Source of the DNA: JACDAN01 sp036380355
Lineage (GTDB): Bacteria; Actinomycetota; Thermoleophilia; Gaiellales; Gaiellaceae
Direction of reading: 5' to 3'
DNA: 36,739 nt
Assembly (NCBI GenBank): GCA_036380355.1
Contig: DASVEW010000018.1
Coordinates: 1 to 36,739, forward strand
Shown here: one piece after another, positions 7,016 through 15,248 of the stretch
How positions within the stretch are numbered: the first letter of the stretch is position 1
Layout: each line of letters begins with the position of its first letter
Notes under the pieces: model-generated
Databases searched by the model: none
What the model saw: the letters and a program-made list of their open reading frames with translations, nothing else
Told to the model about the DNA's origin: nothing
Position numbers and translations under genes: made by a program

Positions 7016-8439
7016 GCCCGGCGGAGGTACAGCACGACCGGCGTCCCAACCGGCGGCGTGAGCGTCCGGTGCGCCCCGCCGGCGACCCGCGAGAACCAGC
7101 GCCGCCCAGTCGACGGCTCGAACCACTCGACGCGGAACGGACGGCTTGCCGCGCGGAGATCGACGGAGAACGCGCCGGAGCGCGGCTGGTACACGAGGTA
7201 CTCAGAGCCGGGCACGGCGAGGCAGAAGCCGGTGGACGCGAGGTCGGGCCGCGGGCGGCTCGCCGCCAGGTTCATCCGGAGCGCGTAGTGGCGCGTGTGC
7301 CCCATCGCCCAGCGGATCTGCTCCCGCTCGGGGTCCCCGTCCATCGGATCCATGAAGATCGGGTTATGGCCGCGGGTGAACTGCGTCCACGGGAAGTGCC
7401 GGTCGCCGCAGATCCCGCAGTGGTGGTCGGTGTCCGAGAGGCTCACACGCTTCCCGTCGGCGACCGGCGGGTTCGAGAGGAACGGACGGCCGCCTGCGGG
7501 AGAGACCCAGCCGGCCGGGCTCGAGTAGAGCGTCGCGTTCGTGCCGTGCGGGTTCTGATAGGTCATGCCGACCGGATGACGCTTTTTCTTCCTCGCCTGG
7601 TGCCGCTGGACGACGCGGATCATGTGGTACTGCCACGCCGTGGAGAAGGCGCCGCTCTCGTTCGCGATCTCGTACAGGACGTTGTCGAAGGCGTTCACGG
7701 TGTCGACGACGCGGCGGACGTAGCGCTCCTGCGCCGCGAGGATGCGCCGATCGCCGAGCGTGTGGACCTCAGTCACGAGCCCGTCGCCGTTCCGGTCTGC
7801 CTCGATCCCGTTGATGTTGTTGCCGGCGTGGAACGGATGACCGGTCGCGCGCCACGGCGGCCGGGCGAACTGCTGGCTCCAGCCCTCGAAGAGCATCACG
7901 GCGACGTAGAGCTTCCGCTTCTGGGCCAGGGCGACCCGCTGGCGGAGGCGCGCGAAGTACGCCGAGTCGAGGCGCGCCAGGTCGAACTTCGGGAGGCCGT
8001 CGTGCGCGGTGCCCGGCCCTGTGCGGAGCCAGGGCTGCGGGGCGACCGACACGGGTCTTCCGTCGCATTCCTGCCAGCGCGTCAGCTCGAACGTCCAGAG
8101 CCGGAAGAAGTTGTGGTTGTAGCGGACGAGCCGGTCGAGGTACCGGGCGTAGTCGAAGCGCGCCGGACGGATCGGGAGGCAGGCCGCGCGCCAGGTCGTG
8201 CCGCCGAGCAGGTTCCACCACACGTGCGAGCCGGTGAGGTACACGGCCCGACCGGTTCCGTCGGTGAAGTAGCGCGGATTCGCCCTCAGGACCCGCAGCG
8301 GGCCCGGCTTGGGGCTCGGCTTCGGAACGGCGGCGGTCGAGGCGGGCGGGGCCGCGTCCTGGTCGCTCGAGGCGAGCGCGCAGCCGGCACCGGCGGCCCC
8401 GAGCGCCAGGATCAGAACCACCGAGAGCTTGCGACCCAC
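7012..8439 (-). CDS. Secreted glycoside hydrolase-like protein (TIM-barrel, apiosidase/DUF4038-like)
   Basis: About 475 residues with an N-terminal export signal (RK followed by a hydrophobic stretch, ending in GAGCALASS, an imperfect lipobox). It may therefore be a lipoprotein or simply secreted. A Ser/Pro/Lys-rich spacer leads into NPRYFTDGTGRAVYLTG, the opening strand seen in DUF4038/GH140-like and collagen-binding-type glycosidases. YEIANESG holds the probable acid/base glutamate. A C-terminal beta-domain (YLVYQPRSGAFSVDL... FRVEWFEPSTGR) resembles the small sandwich that follows such barrels. I chose GTG 8439 over TTG 8445 because a TACGCT box ends 9 nt before the GTG. It is first in the operon with the nucleotidyltransferase, epimerase and rfbC. 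The substrate is unknown; trimming of the locus's own polymer is inferred. Confidence 0.75.
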   Translation of the reverse strand: MGRKLSVVLILALGAAGAGCALASSDQDAAPPASTAAVPKPSPKPGPLRVLRANPRYFTDGTGRAVYLTGSHVWWNLLGGTTWRAACLPIRPARFDYARYLDRLVRYNHNFFRLWTFELTRWQECDGRPVSVAPQPWLRTGPGTAHDGLPKFDLARLDSAYFARLRQRVALAQKRKLYVAVMLFEGWSQQFARPPWRATGHPFHAGNNINGIEADRNGDGLVTEVHTLGDRRILAAQERYVRRVVDTVNAFDNVLYEIANESGAFSTAWQYHMIRVVQRHQARKKKRHPVGMTYQNPHGTNATLYSSPAGWVSPAGGRPFLSNPPVADGKRVSLSDTDHHCGICGDRHFPWTQFTRGHNPIFMDPMDGDPEREQIRWAMGHTRHYALRMNLAASRPRPDLASTGFCLAVPGSEYLVYQPRSGAFSVDLRAASRPFRVEWFEPSTGRRWFSRVAGGAHRTLTPPVGTPVVLYLRRA

Positions 8440-8448
8440 CCTCAACAG

Positions 8449-8454
8449 AGCGTA
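8449..8454 (-). promoter_or_regulatory. -10 box TACGCT of the 8439 operon (leaderless)
   Basis: TACGCT on the minus strand ends 9 nt before GTG 8439. A transcript starting 6-8 nt past a -10 box would begin almost at the start codon. The same hexamer precedes the genes at 22633 and 28623. Confidence 0.55.
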
Positions 8455-8462
8455 GTCGAACG

Positions 8463-9587
8463 GTGAGAGTGCTCCACGTCGCCCAGCCGACGCACGGCGG
8501 ACTCGTCAGCTGCGTCGGCGATCCGGTTGCGGATCAGGTCGCGCGCGGCTGGGACGTCTGGGTCGCCTGTCCGCCGGAGGGCGATCTCGCCGGCCTCACG
8601 GTCGGAGCGGGAGCGACGTTCCGGCCCTGGCCCGCGAGGCGCTCGCCCGGGCCGTCGTCCGTCCGAGAGACGCTGTGGCTCCGCGACATCGTTCGCGGCG
8701 TCGGCCCGGATCTCGTGCATCTGCACTCCTCGAAGGCCGGGCTCTGCGGGCGGCTGGCGCTGCGGGGCCGGCTGCCGACGGTCTTCCAGCCGCAGGCCTG
8801 GTCTTTCCACGCCGTCGGCGGCCCGACGGGCTGGGCGGCGGCGGCCTGGGAGCGAGCGGGCGCCCGCTGGGCGCACGCCCTGGTCTGCGCCAGCGAGTCC
8901 GAGCGGGCAGACGGCGAGCGGGCCGGCATCCGGGCGCGGTGGCGCGTCATCTACAACGGCGTCGACGTCGAGCGGCTGAGCGAGGTGGGGGAGGAGGAGC
9001 AGCGCGCCGCGCGCGAGCGGCTCGGTCTCGCGGCCGGGCCGGTGGCGGTGTGCGTCGGCCGGCTCTCGAGGCAGAAGGGCCAGGACGTGCTGCTCGACGC
9101 CTGGCCGGCGGTGGTCGAGCGCGTTCCCGACGCCCGGCTGTACCTGGTGGGCAGCGGCGAGGATCGTCAGACGCTCGAGGCCCGCGCCGTCTCGGGCGTG
9201 AGCTTGGTCGGCGAGCGGGACGACGTCCCGGACTGGCTCGCGGCCGCCGACGTCGTCGTCCAGGCCTCGCGCTGGGAGGGGATGTCGCTCGCCGTCCTCG
9301 AGGCGATGGCCCGCGGGCGGAGCATCGTCACGACCGACGTGGCCGGCAACCGGGAGGCGCTCGGCGAGGAAGCCGGCGCGATCGTCGCGCCCGAGGACCC
9401 GCGCGCGCTCGCCGCCGGGGTGGCGAAGCGGCTCGAGGATCCCGCGCTGCGGGAAGCGGAGGGTCGCGCCGCCCGCGCCCGCGCCGTGCGCTCGCACGAC
9501 GTGCGGAAGACGACGGCGCAGACGGCGGAGCTCTACGGCGAGCTGCTCGGGGAGGCAAGCACGAACGCGCGTGTCCCCGGCTCGTGA
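8463..9587 (+). CDS. Glycosyltransferase family 4
   Basis: A GT-B-fold retaining glycosyltransferase of 374 residues, cytoplasmic or membrane-associated. The N-terminal acceptor domain begins RVLHVAQPTHGGLVSCVGD, where the glycine loop is characteristic. HLHSSKAG and VIYNGVDVERL mark the interdomain region. The donor domain has VGRLSRQKGQDVLLDA and the E-x7-E motif EGMSLAVLEAM (about residue 272). Donor and acceptor are unknown. It is transcribed divergently from the glycosidase operon with only 23 bp between starts, and its 3' end overlaps the convergent methyltransferase gene by 55 bp. Confidence 0.9.
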   Translation: MRVLHVAQPTHGGLVSCVGDPVADQVARGWDVWVACPPEGDLAGLTVGAGATFRPWPARRSPGPSSVRETLWLRDIVRGVGPDLVHLHSSKAGLCGRLALRGRLPTVFQPQAWSFHAVGGPTGWAAAAWERAGARWAHALVCASESERADGERAGIRARWRVIYNGVDVERLSEVGEEEQRAARERLGLAAGPVAVCVGRLSRQKGQDVLLDAWPAVVERVPDARLYLVGSGEDRQTLEARAVSGVSLVGERDDVPDWLAAADVVVQASRWEGMSLAVLEAMARGRSIVTTDVAGNREALGEEAGAIVAPEDPRALAAGVAKRLEDPALREAEGRAARARAVRSHDVRKTTAQTAELYGELLGEASTNARVPGS

Positions 9588-10282
9588 GTCGGGTCCTCGC
9601 GAACCTCGCGAACGGTTAGTCCCGCCCCGCCGAAGAGCCCCTCCAGCCGCTCGCGTCCGACGGCCGTCCCGCGGAAGGACGGGTCGCTGACGAGCGGGTC
9701 GCGACCGAGCGCGCGCTTCGCGAGGCGAACGAGCGCATCGGGGACGAGCCGCGCGCCCCTGGCGCGGAGGCTGCCGCCCTCCGGCTCGGTCTTCACGTGG
9801 AGCAGCGCCGCGCCGTCGGGCCGCAGCACGCGCGCGACCTCCCGGAGGTTCGCCCGGATCACGTCCTCCGACGGCATGTGCTGGAAGACCTCGTAGGAGA
9901 AGACGAAGTCCTGTGAGCCGGCGGCGGCGGGGAGGGTGAGGCCGTCGCCGGCCTCGAACCGCAGGTTGGGATAGGCGTCCACGGGATGGAGCTCGCGAGC
10001 CTGCCGCACCATCTCGCTCGAGACGTCGACGCCGACCACGGTCCGGAAGCGCGCCGCGAACGCCCTGCTGAAGCGTCCGACGCCGCAGCCGAGATCCAGC
10101 GCGTCGGAGTCGCCCGCCGGGCGGGCGAGCCGGCCTAGCAGGGGATCGACGAGGGTGCGCGTCCGCTCCTCGCCGAGCGCGTAGAACGCGTCGACGTCGC
10201 CGTCCCAGTGCGCGGTCTCGACGTAGTAGAAGGCATCCCGCCGGGCGCGCTCGTCCCAACTCTCCCGCATCCGGTCGCTCAC
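9533..10282 (-). CDS. Class I SAM-dependent methyltransferase
   Basis: A 249-residue methyltransferase with SAM motif LDLGCGVGRFSRAFA (about residue 60), acidic-loop strand VVGVDVSSEMV, and FVFSYEVFQHM after motif II, all typical of the Methyltransf_11/25 group. ANLREVARVLRPDGAALLHV is the usual post-motif strand. GTG 10282 was chosen because it overlaps the stop of the phosphatase gene; an ATG twelve bases later is possible. As last gene of the Wzz/kinase operon it may O-methylate a sugar or cap the growing chain, which is inference only. Its 3' end overlaps the convergent GT4 gene. Confidence 0.82.
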   Translation of the reverse strand: MSDRMRESWDERARRDAFYYVETAHWDGDVDAFYALGEERTRTLVDPLLGRLARPAGDSDALDLGCGVGRFSRAFAARFRTVVGVDVSSEMVRQARELHPVDAYPNLRFEAGDGLTLPAAAGSQDFVFSYEVFQHMPSEDVIRANLREVARVLRPDGAALLHVKTEPEGGSLRARGARLVPDALVRLAKRALGRDPLVSDPSFRGTAVGRERLEGLFGGAGLTVREVREDPTHEPGTRAFVLASPSSSP

Positions 10283-10995
10283 GCGGAGACGGCTTCGGCG
10301 CCCGCGATCAGCGCGGCCGGCCGGCGCTCGGTCAGGTCGAGCCGCACCTCTCGCCCGAGGCGCCGGTCGATCAGCTCCGCAGCACGGGCCAGGTGCTTCG
10401 GCGGTCGCCGGGGGCCGTGAGCGTCGCTCGCGACGAGGTCCGCCCGGTCCGCCTCGACGAGATCCCAGGCGTTCGCCGCGACGCCCGGCCCCCAGAACCC
10501 GACGACACCGGGAGCGAGCACCTGAACGAGCGCACCACGGGCGCGCGCGTCGTCGAGCACCTCGGGCCGGCGGTCGACGAAGCGGGCCAGCTCGGGGTGC
10601 GCGAACACGGGCAGGAGATCCGCCTCGGCGAGCCGGCTCACGGCCGTGTCGAGGTACTGGGCCGGGGTGTCGGCGTAGATCTCGACGACCACGTAGGGGC
10701 CGACGGCCCGCTTCGCCAGCTCCTCCAGCGGCCGTGTGACCGCGAAGGTCGTGCCGACCTCGGCCGCGACGCTCGTCGCGAGCTCGATCCCGGCGCCGTC
10801 GAGCTCGTGCCGGAGCCGGTCGTGGGCGGCGAGCGCCGCCGCGTGGTCCGTCGGCCACTGCCGGGTGTAGTGAGGGGTGCACAGGACGGTGGTAACGCCG
10901 GCCGCGACGAGCTCCCGCGCCAGGTCGACGGCGTCTGCGGTGCTCCGGGGGCCGTCGTCGAGCCCTGGAAGCAGGTGGCAGTGCGTGTCGACCAC
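10279..10995 (-). CDS. CpsB/YwqE-type PHP tyrosine phosphatase
   Basis: A 238-residue PHP-domain metallophosphatase of the group that dephosphorylates bacterial tyrosine kinases of capsule systems. Metal-binding blocks are DTHCHLLPGLDDGP (H5, H7), CTPHYTR (H42), VVVEIYA (E105), FAHPELARF (H133) and SDAHGP (D191, H193). This spread is diagnostic of CpsB rather than of histidinol phosphatases. It lies two genes downstream of the BY-kinase in the same operon, giving a complete kinase/phosphatase switch over chain length or export. The GTG start has no overlap with the preceding GT4 gene (6 bp gap), and its stop overlaps the methyltransferase start. Confidence 0.88.
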   Translation of the reverse strand: MVDTHCHLLPGLDDGPRSTADAVDLARELVAAGVTTVLCTPHYTRQWPTDHAAALAAHDRLRHELDGAGIELATSVAAEVGTTFAVTRPLEELAKRAVGPYVVVEIYADTPAQYLDTAVSRLAEADLLPVFAHPELARFVDRRPEVLDDARARGALVQVLAPGVVGFWGPGVAANAWDLVEADRADLVASDAHGPRRPPKHLARAAELIDRRLGREVRLDLTERRPAALIAGAEAVSA

Positions 10996-11001
10996 GAGGG
11001 G

Positions 11002-12096
11002 CTACAAGCTAGCGCCCAGCTCGGCGAAGAGCCGGCAGACGCCGCGTGCGGTCTCGTCCCAGGAATACCCCGCGACCGTCGCCCGGCCGCGTGCCCGCAG
11101 GTCGTTCCGGAGGGCCTCATCGGCCGTGACGCGCTCGAGCGCCCGCACCCACTCCTGCTCGTCCAGCGGGACGAGCAGCGCGCCGTCGCCCGACACTTCG
11201 CGGACGGCCGGCACGTCGCTCGCCACGACGGGGCAGTCCCGGCTCATCGCCTCGAGCGGCGTGAAGCCGAACCCCTCGTAGACGGACGGAAGGAGCAGCG
11301 CCGTCGCCGCGCGGTAGAGACCCTCGATCTCGGCGTCCGACGCCTTCGTGCGGAGCTCGACGTCGGCCCGGCGCGGGGAGCGCGCGAGCTCGGCCTCGAG
11401 GTCGCCGTACCCCTCGCCGGGACGGCCGGCGAGCACGAGCCGTCCGGGCGCCGTCGAGGCGCCGAACGCGCGGACGAGGAAGGGGAGGTTCTTGTTCGCG
11501 GCGAGATTCCCGACGTAGAGCAGGAACGGCCCGTCGACGCCGGCGGGCGCCGCCTTGCCGGCCTCGCCCAGCCCCGGCCCCGAGTGAATCACGCGGATCC
11601 TCGCCGGGTCGGCGCCGAAGTGGCGAACGACCTCGTCGCGCGCGAACGCCGACACGGAGACGACCGCCCTGGCGCGCCGGAGCGCCCATGGGTACAGCCG
11701 CCGCTTGTAGCCGCCGCGGACGGGGTTGAAGCCGTACGCGATCGTCGCGTCGTGGGCGGTGGCGACGAACGGCCTGGACGGCGCGAGCACCGGGCCCGTC
11801 GTGTCGAAGAAGTGCAAGAGGTCCCCCGCGGCGCGCCGGGCCAGCACGTGCTCGATCGCGAGCCGCAGCGGGCCGCGCGCGGCCCGCCGGCCGCCCAGCT
11901 GCACCACGCGCGTCTCGATCCCGGCCAGCGCCGTCCGCTCGGCGCCGTCCGGATTCGTCAGGTATGTCAGGCGCAGACCGGGGAACTCGCCGTGAACGTG
12001 GTCGAGGCCCCTCGCGAGCGCGCTCGTGTAGCGGGCGACGCCGGAGCCGCCGCCGGCGACGAGCCCGACGAGGCAGACGGAGAGCTGGGGCGTCAA
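11002..12096 (-). CDS. Glycosyltransferase family 4
   Basis: A 364-residue GT-B glycosyltransferase. Landmarks are the N-terminal loop AGGGSGVARYTSAL, HFFDTTGP, VSVSAFARDEVVRHFGAD, LYVGNLAANKNLPFLVRAF at the start of the donor domain, and the E-x7-E motif EGFGFTPLEAM (about residue 280). This pattern is close to mannosyl-/rhamnosyl-transferases of the WbaZ/MtfA type, but the sugar cannot be assigned. The start is a TTG that overlaps the TGA of the upstream polymerase gene; no other start precedes the first strand. It belongs to the kinase operon. Confidence 0.88.
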   Translation of the reverse strand: MTPQLSVCLVGLVAGGGSGVARYTSALARGLDHVHGEFPGLRLTYLTNPDGAERTALAGIETRVVQLGGRRAARGPLRLAIEHVLARRAAGDLLHFFDTTGPVLAPSRPFVATAHDATIAYGFNPVRGGYKRRLYPWALRRARAVVSVSAFARDEVVRHFGADPARIRVIHSGPGLGEAGKAAPAGVDGPFLLYVGNLAANKNLPFLVRAFGASTAPGRLVLAGRPGEGYGDLEAELARSPRRADVELRTKASDAEIEGLYRAATALLLPSVYEGFGFTPLEAMSRDCPVVASDVPAVREVSGDGALLVPLDEQEWVRALERVTADEALRNDLRARGRATVAGYSWDETARGVCRLFAELGASL

Positions 12097-13538
12097 GCTG
12101 GGCGCAGCTCGCCGCGCTCCTCGAGCTCGGCCCGCTCCGCGGCGCCGGCCGCGAGCGCCACGCCGACGAGCAGCAGCCCGATGAAGGCGGTCGGGAAGCC
12201 CTGGAAGGACGAACGGGTCAGCGCGTCGAGGGAGAGCACGGCGAGGATCGCGATCGCCATCCGGCCCGAGGCGAGCCCGAGGCGGGCGGACGCCCGCGCC
12301 GCGCTGAAGAGGCGCACGAGCAGGACCGCGAGGATCCCGAGGCCGACGAACCCGACGTCGGCGATCGTCGCGAAGTAGCCGGAGTCGACGGCCTCCACCC
12401 GCGACTGCCGGGCCTCCTCCGCCGTCCTGCTCAGGTCGAACGTGGCGCGTTCCGCCGCCGTGCCCACCTCGCCCACGCCGAGCCCGAACGGCCAGTCGAT
12501 CGGGCCGCCCAGCGCCACCTTCCACGCGTCGGTGCGCCCGTTCAGGGTCAGGTACATGTTGTTGCCGGCCCGCACCGTCCTCGACTCGGTCGCCTGCGCG
12601 GAGGAGAGGAAGATCGCGAACGTTCCGACCACCGCCGCCCCGAGCATCGCCGCCGCGGGCACCGGGCGCCGCTGCACGGCGAGCCAGATCCCGGCGAGCG
12701 CGACGACGATCAGCGCCGAGGTGCGCACGAACCCGCAGAGGATCCCGACCGCGATCGTCGTGCCGACGAGCAGCGCGAGCGGCCCGCGCTCCATCCAGAA
12801 CAGCACCGCCGCGAGACCGAAGGAGAGGAACGCCGCGTACAGGAACGGGTCGTCCAGCGTGCCGAAGCTGCGGAGGTAGCTGCCGACCATCTGGATCTGG
12901 ACGTCCCACACGTAGCCGAGGGCGACGAGGCCGTCCGGCCCGAGGAGCTGCTGCGCGATGCCGTAGAGCGCGACGACGAACGACGTGGCGACGAGCGAGC
13001 CCATGGCCCACTGGAAGACGCGCCGCGGGTTCTGAACGCTCAGCCCGACGAGGAGGAGCAGGAGCGGCTCGGCGATGAGACGCACGCCGTGGGCCCAGGC
13101 CGCGCCGTACGCCTCGCCCTTGAAGCCGCCGCCGATGTTGATCACGTAGAGCGCGAGCAAGGCCAGGATGCAGGCGGCCACGATCGGGTCGACGGGCGCG
13201 CGGGCCCGGAGCCGGTGCCGTTCGATCGTGAGCAGCGCCACCGCGGCGACGGCCGCCACCGCGGCCACGTCCTTGATCGGGCCCGCCGTCGGCAGCCAGA
13301 GGGTCTTCACCATGGGGAGGAAGGCGAACACCGGGATGAGCGCTGCGACCGCGATATGAGGAACCGCGACGAACGCGACGACGAGGCCGGCGAACACGAG
13401 CAGGGCCGCGAGCCCGCCGACCGGCAGCGTCGGGCCGAGCTCGACGGCCGCCGCGGTCAAGAGCGCCGTGAGCAGCGCCCCGACGGCGAGCAGGGCCGCG
13501 TCGCCGGCGAAGGGAAGCGCGGACAGCCGCTGTTGCAC
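12093..13538 (-). CDS. O-antigen ligase/polymerase-like membrane protein (Wzy/WaaL superfamily)
   Basis: A 481-residue protein with roughly a dozen membrane spans. Its large extracytoplasmic loop in the C-terminal half contains NGRTDAWKVALGGPIDWPFG and LGVGEVG, the arrangement (Arg, then Trp, then Gly-rich) used by O-antigen ligases and capsule polymerases. In this locus the likely job is polymerising lipid-linked repeat units outside the membrane. The GTG start overlaps the TAG stop of the BY-kinase by one base, and its stop overlaps the following TTG. The family is clear from topology; polymerase rather than ligase is inferred from the Wzz/kinase and flippase genes. Confidence 0.8.
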   Translation of the reverse strand: MQQRLSALPFAGDAALLAVGALLTALLTAAAVELGPTLPVGGLAALLVFAGLVVAFVAVPHIAVAALIPVFAFLPMVKTLWLPTAGPIKDVAAVAAVAAVALLTIERHRLRARAPVDPIVAACILALLALYVINIGGGFKGEAYGAAWAHGVRLIAEPLLLLLVGLSVQNPRRVFQWAMGSLVATSFVVALYGIAQQLLGPDGLVALGYVWDVQIQMVGSYLRSFGTLDDPFLYAAFLSFGLAAVLFWMERGPLALLVGTTIAVGILCGFVRTSALIVVALAGIWLAVQRRPVPAAAMLGAAVVGTFAIFLSSAQATESRTVRAGNNMYLTLNGRTDAWKVALGGPIDWPFGLGVGEVGTAAERATFDLSRTAEEARQSRVEAVDSGYFATIADVGFVGLGILAVLLVRLFSAARASARLGLASGRMAIAILAVLSLDALTRSSFQGFPTAFIGLLLVGVALAAGAAERAELEERGELRPA

Positions 13539-15055
13539 TACGCCCGGTAGTAGTAGGAGTGCCGCTCTTCCTGGGGGGCGTCCGTGAGGACGGCGCCGGT
13601 GATCTTCGCCTTCCAGCCCTGCGCCTGCCGCGCCAGCGCCCGCAGGCTCCGGCGGGACACGCGGCCCTGCCGGACGACGAGGATGATCGAGTCGACGCGG
13701 CGCGAGAGCTCCGCCATCTCGACGGTCACGAGTGCGGGCGGGGTGTCCAGCATGAGGATGTCGGCGTCGGCCAGCGTCCCGAGCTCCTCGAGGATGGCCG
13801 GCACGCGCGGCGACTGCGCCACCGAGCCCGACCGGAGCTGCGTGCCCGCCGGGACGACCCTGAGCGTGCCCGCCATGCCGGATCCGTCGGCCTCGTCGCC
13901 GTTGCGGCCGAACGTCGCGACCTGCGGCGCCCGCCCGTTCAGCGACACGTCCCAGAGGACGTCGCGCACGTCGGCGAGCTGGGCGATGAGCTGTGCGACT
14001 CCCGGCGCCGAGACGGGGATCCGGAAGACCTCGGCCACCGAGGGCTTGCGCACGTCGAAGTCGGCCAGGACGACGTTGGCGCCGCGCCGGGCGAGCGCCA
14101 CGGCGAGGTTCGCCGCGGTCGTCGTCTTGCCCTCGTTCGCGATGGCGCTCGTGACCGCGACGACACGCGGCCGGCGGCCGCCGTCCCCCTGGACGAGGTT
14201 GGCCGCGAGCAGGCCGTAGGCGTCGCCGTACAGCTCCTCGTTCCGGCCGAACATCACGAGGCGGGCGCGTCTCGGCAGGCTCTGGACCGTGGCGAGGACG
14301 GGCGTGTCGAGCAGCTCCTCGATGTCCTCCTCCGAGCGGATCTTCGTGTCGAGCGCCTCGCGGATGCCGACGAGGAGCAGCGCCAGCATCAGGCCGATCA
14401 CCCCTCCGAGCAGCGTGTCGCGAACCGGCGCCGGGCTCGTCTTCGCTGCGCTCGTCGCCCGCTCGACGAGGACGGCGTTCGCGCTCGGGACGCTCGCCAG
14501 CACCTCGAGCTCGCTCAGTCGCTCCTGGGCGTCCCGCCGGCGCGCGCTTCCGGCCGGCTCGCGCGCGACCCGCTGCCGGAGCGCCGTCACGGCGCGCTGG
14601 ACCTGCTCGCCGGCGATGTCCGTGCGCCAGCGCAGGTACTCGGTGGAGACGGCGTTGACGATCTGGCGGGAGCGGTCCGCTTCGCTCGTCGTGGTGGCGA
14701 AGGCGACGACGTTGCCGTCGTCGCCGTTGACGGTCGTGGCGTCCTGCAGCTCGTCGGCGGTGCCGAGCCGGCCGCCCGTGCTGCGCGCGACCCGCTCGTA
14801 CAGGACCGGTGAGCCGGCGAGCTCGACCGCGGTGTCCTGCGCCTCGTCGGGGTCGAGGAACACGGGCTGCGTGCCGGTGAGCAGCGCGGTCACCTCGCTC
14901 GTGGTCAGCAAGACCCTCGCGTCGGCCTGGTACTGGGGCCCGCGCATCTGCGTGAACGCGTTCATCGCGACCGCGCCGAGGACGACGAGCGCGACGATCA
15001 GCGGGAGCGAGCGACGGAGGGCCGCCCTGATCGCCTCGGCGGATCCGCGGCTCAT
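13538..15055 (-). CDS. Wzz-domain bacterial tyrosine kinase (BY-kinase) controlling polysaccharide chain length
   Basis: A 505-residue fused co-polymerase and kinase. Transmembrane helices at about 17-35 and 213-231 flank an external Wzz-type domain with a helical middle. The cytoplasmic ATPase has Walker A SAIANEGKTTT (K310), Walker A' VVLADFDVRKP (328-338) and Walker B ILMLDTPP (D437). The tail HSYYYRA carries a three-tyrosine cluster (501-503) as autophosphorylation site. Walker A is NEGKT rather than the usual GEGKS/T. It heads the operon containing the polymerase, a GT4 and the CpsB phosphatase, its expected antagonist. ATG start; the promoter should lie in the 193-bp divergent region upstream. 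Confidence 0.9.
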   Translation of the reverse strand: MSRGSAEAIRAALRRSLPLIVALVVLGAVAMNAFTQMRGPQYQADARVLLTTSEVTALLTGTQPVFLDPDEAQDTAVELAGSPVLYERVARSTGGRLGTADELQDATTVNGDDGNVVAFATTTSEADRSRQIVNAVSTEYLRWRTDIAGEQVQRAVTALRQRVAREPAGSARRRDAQERLSELEVLASVPSANAVLVERATSAAKTSPAPVRDTLLGGVIGLMLALLLVGIREALDTKIRSEEDIEELLDTPVLATVQSLPRRARLVMFGRNEELYGDAYGLLAANLVQGDGGRRPRVVAVTSAIANEGKTTTAANLAVALARRGANVVLADFDVRKPSVAEVFRIPVSAPGVAQLIAQLADVRDVLWDVSLNGRAPQVATFGRNGDEADGSGMAGTLRVVPAGTQLRSGSVAQSPRVPAILEELGTLADADILMLDTPPALVTVEMAELSRRVDSIILVVRQGRVSRRSLRALARQAQGWKAKITGAVLTDAPQEERHSYYYRA

Positions 15056-15197
15056 CGGCGGCGCCGCCCTCGTCGAGAAGGGTCGGAGACGAGCGCTTGG
15101 CGAGGCGAAACGGTCACCGCATTGATGTTCAACACCTTAGCGGCGGCGCCTGCGCGTTCTACCCCCGACCGGGGGACCGCGCCCCCTCGCACGGGCT

Positions 15198-15227
15198 CAC
15201 TCGAACTGGTCACTCGAAGGAGGGACG
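15198..15227 (+). promoter_or_regulatory. Candidate regulator site: CACTCGAA pair and shared 17-bp box
   Basis: CACTCGAA occurs twice here (15198-15205, 15211-15218; 13-bp spacing). The second lies in CACTCGAAGGAGGGACG (15211-15227), which recurs with one change at 22682-22698, also between divergent polysaccharide genes. No known binding protein is recognised. The rest of the 193-bp gap (15056-15248) shows no clear promoter. Confidence 0.45.
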
Positions 15228-15248
15228 TACCGGTTGTAAATCAGGCCG

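Noticed and set aside
9595..9612. Tandem CCTCGCGAA repeat near the methyltransferase 3' end
   Set aside because: It lies in coding sequence and reflects a repeated Val-Arg-Glu codon pattern; no independent signal.
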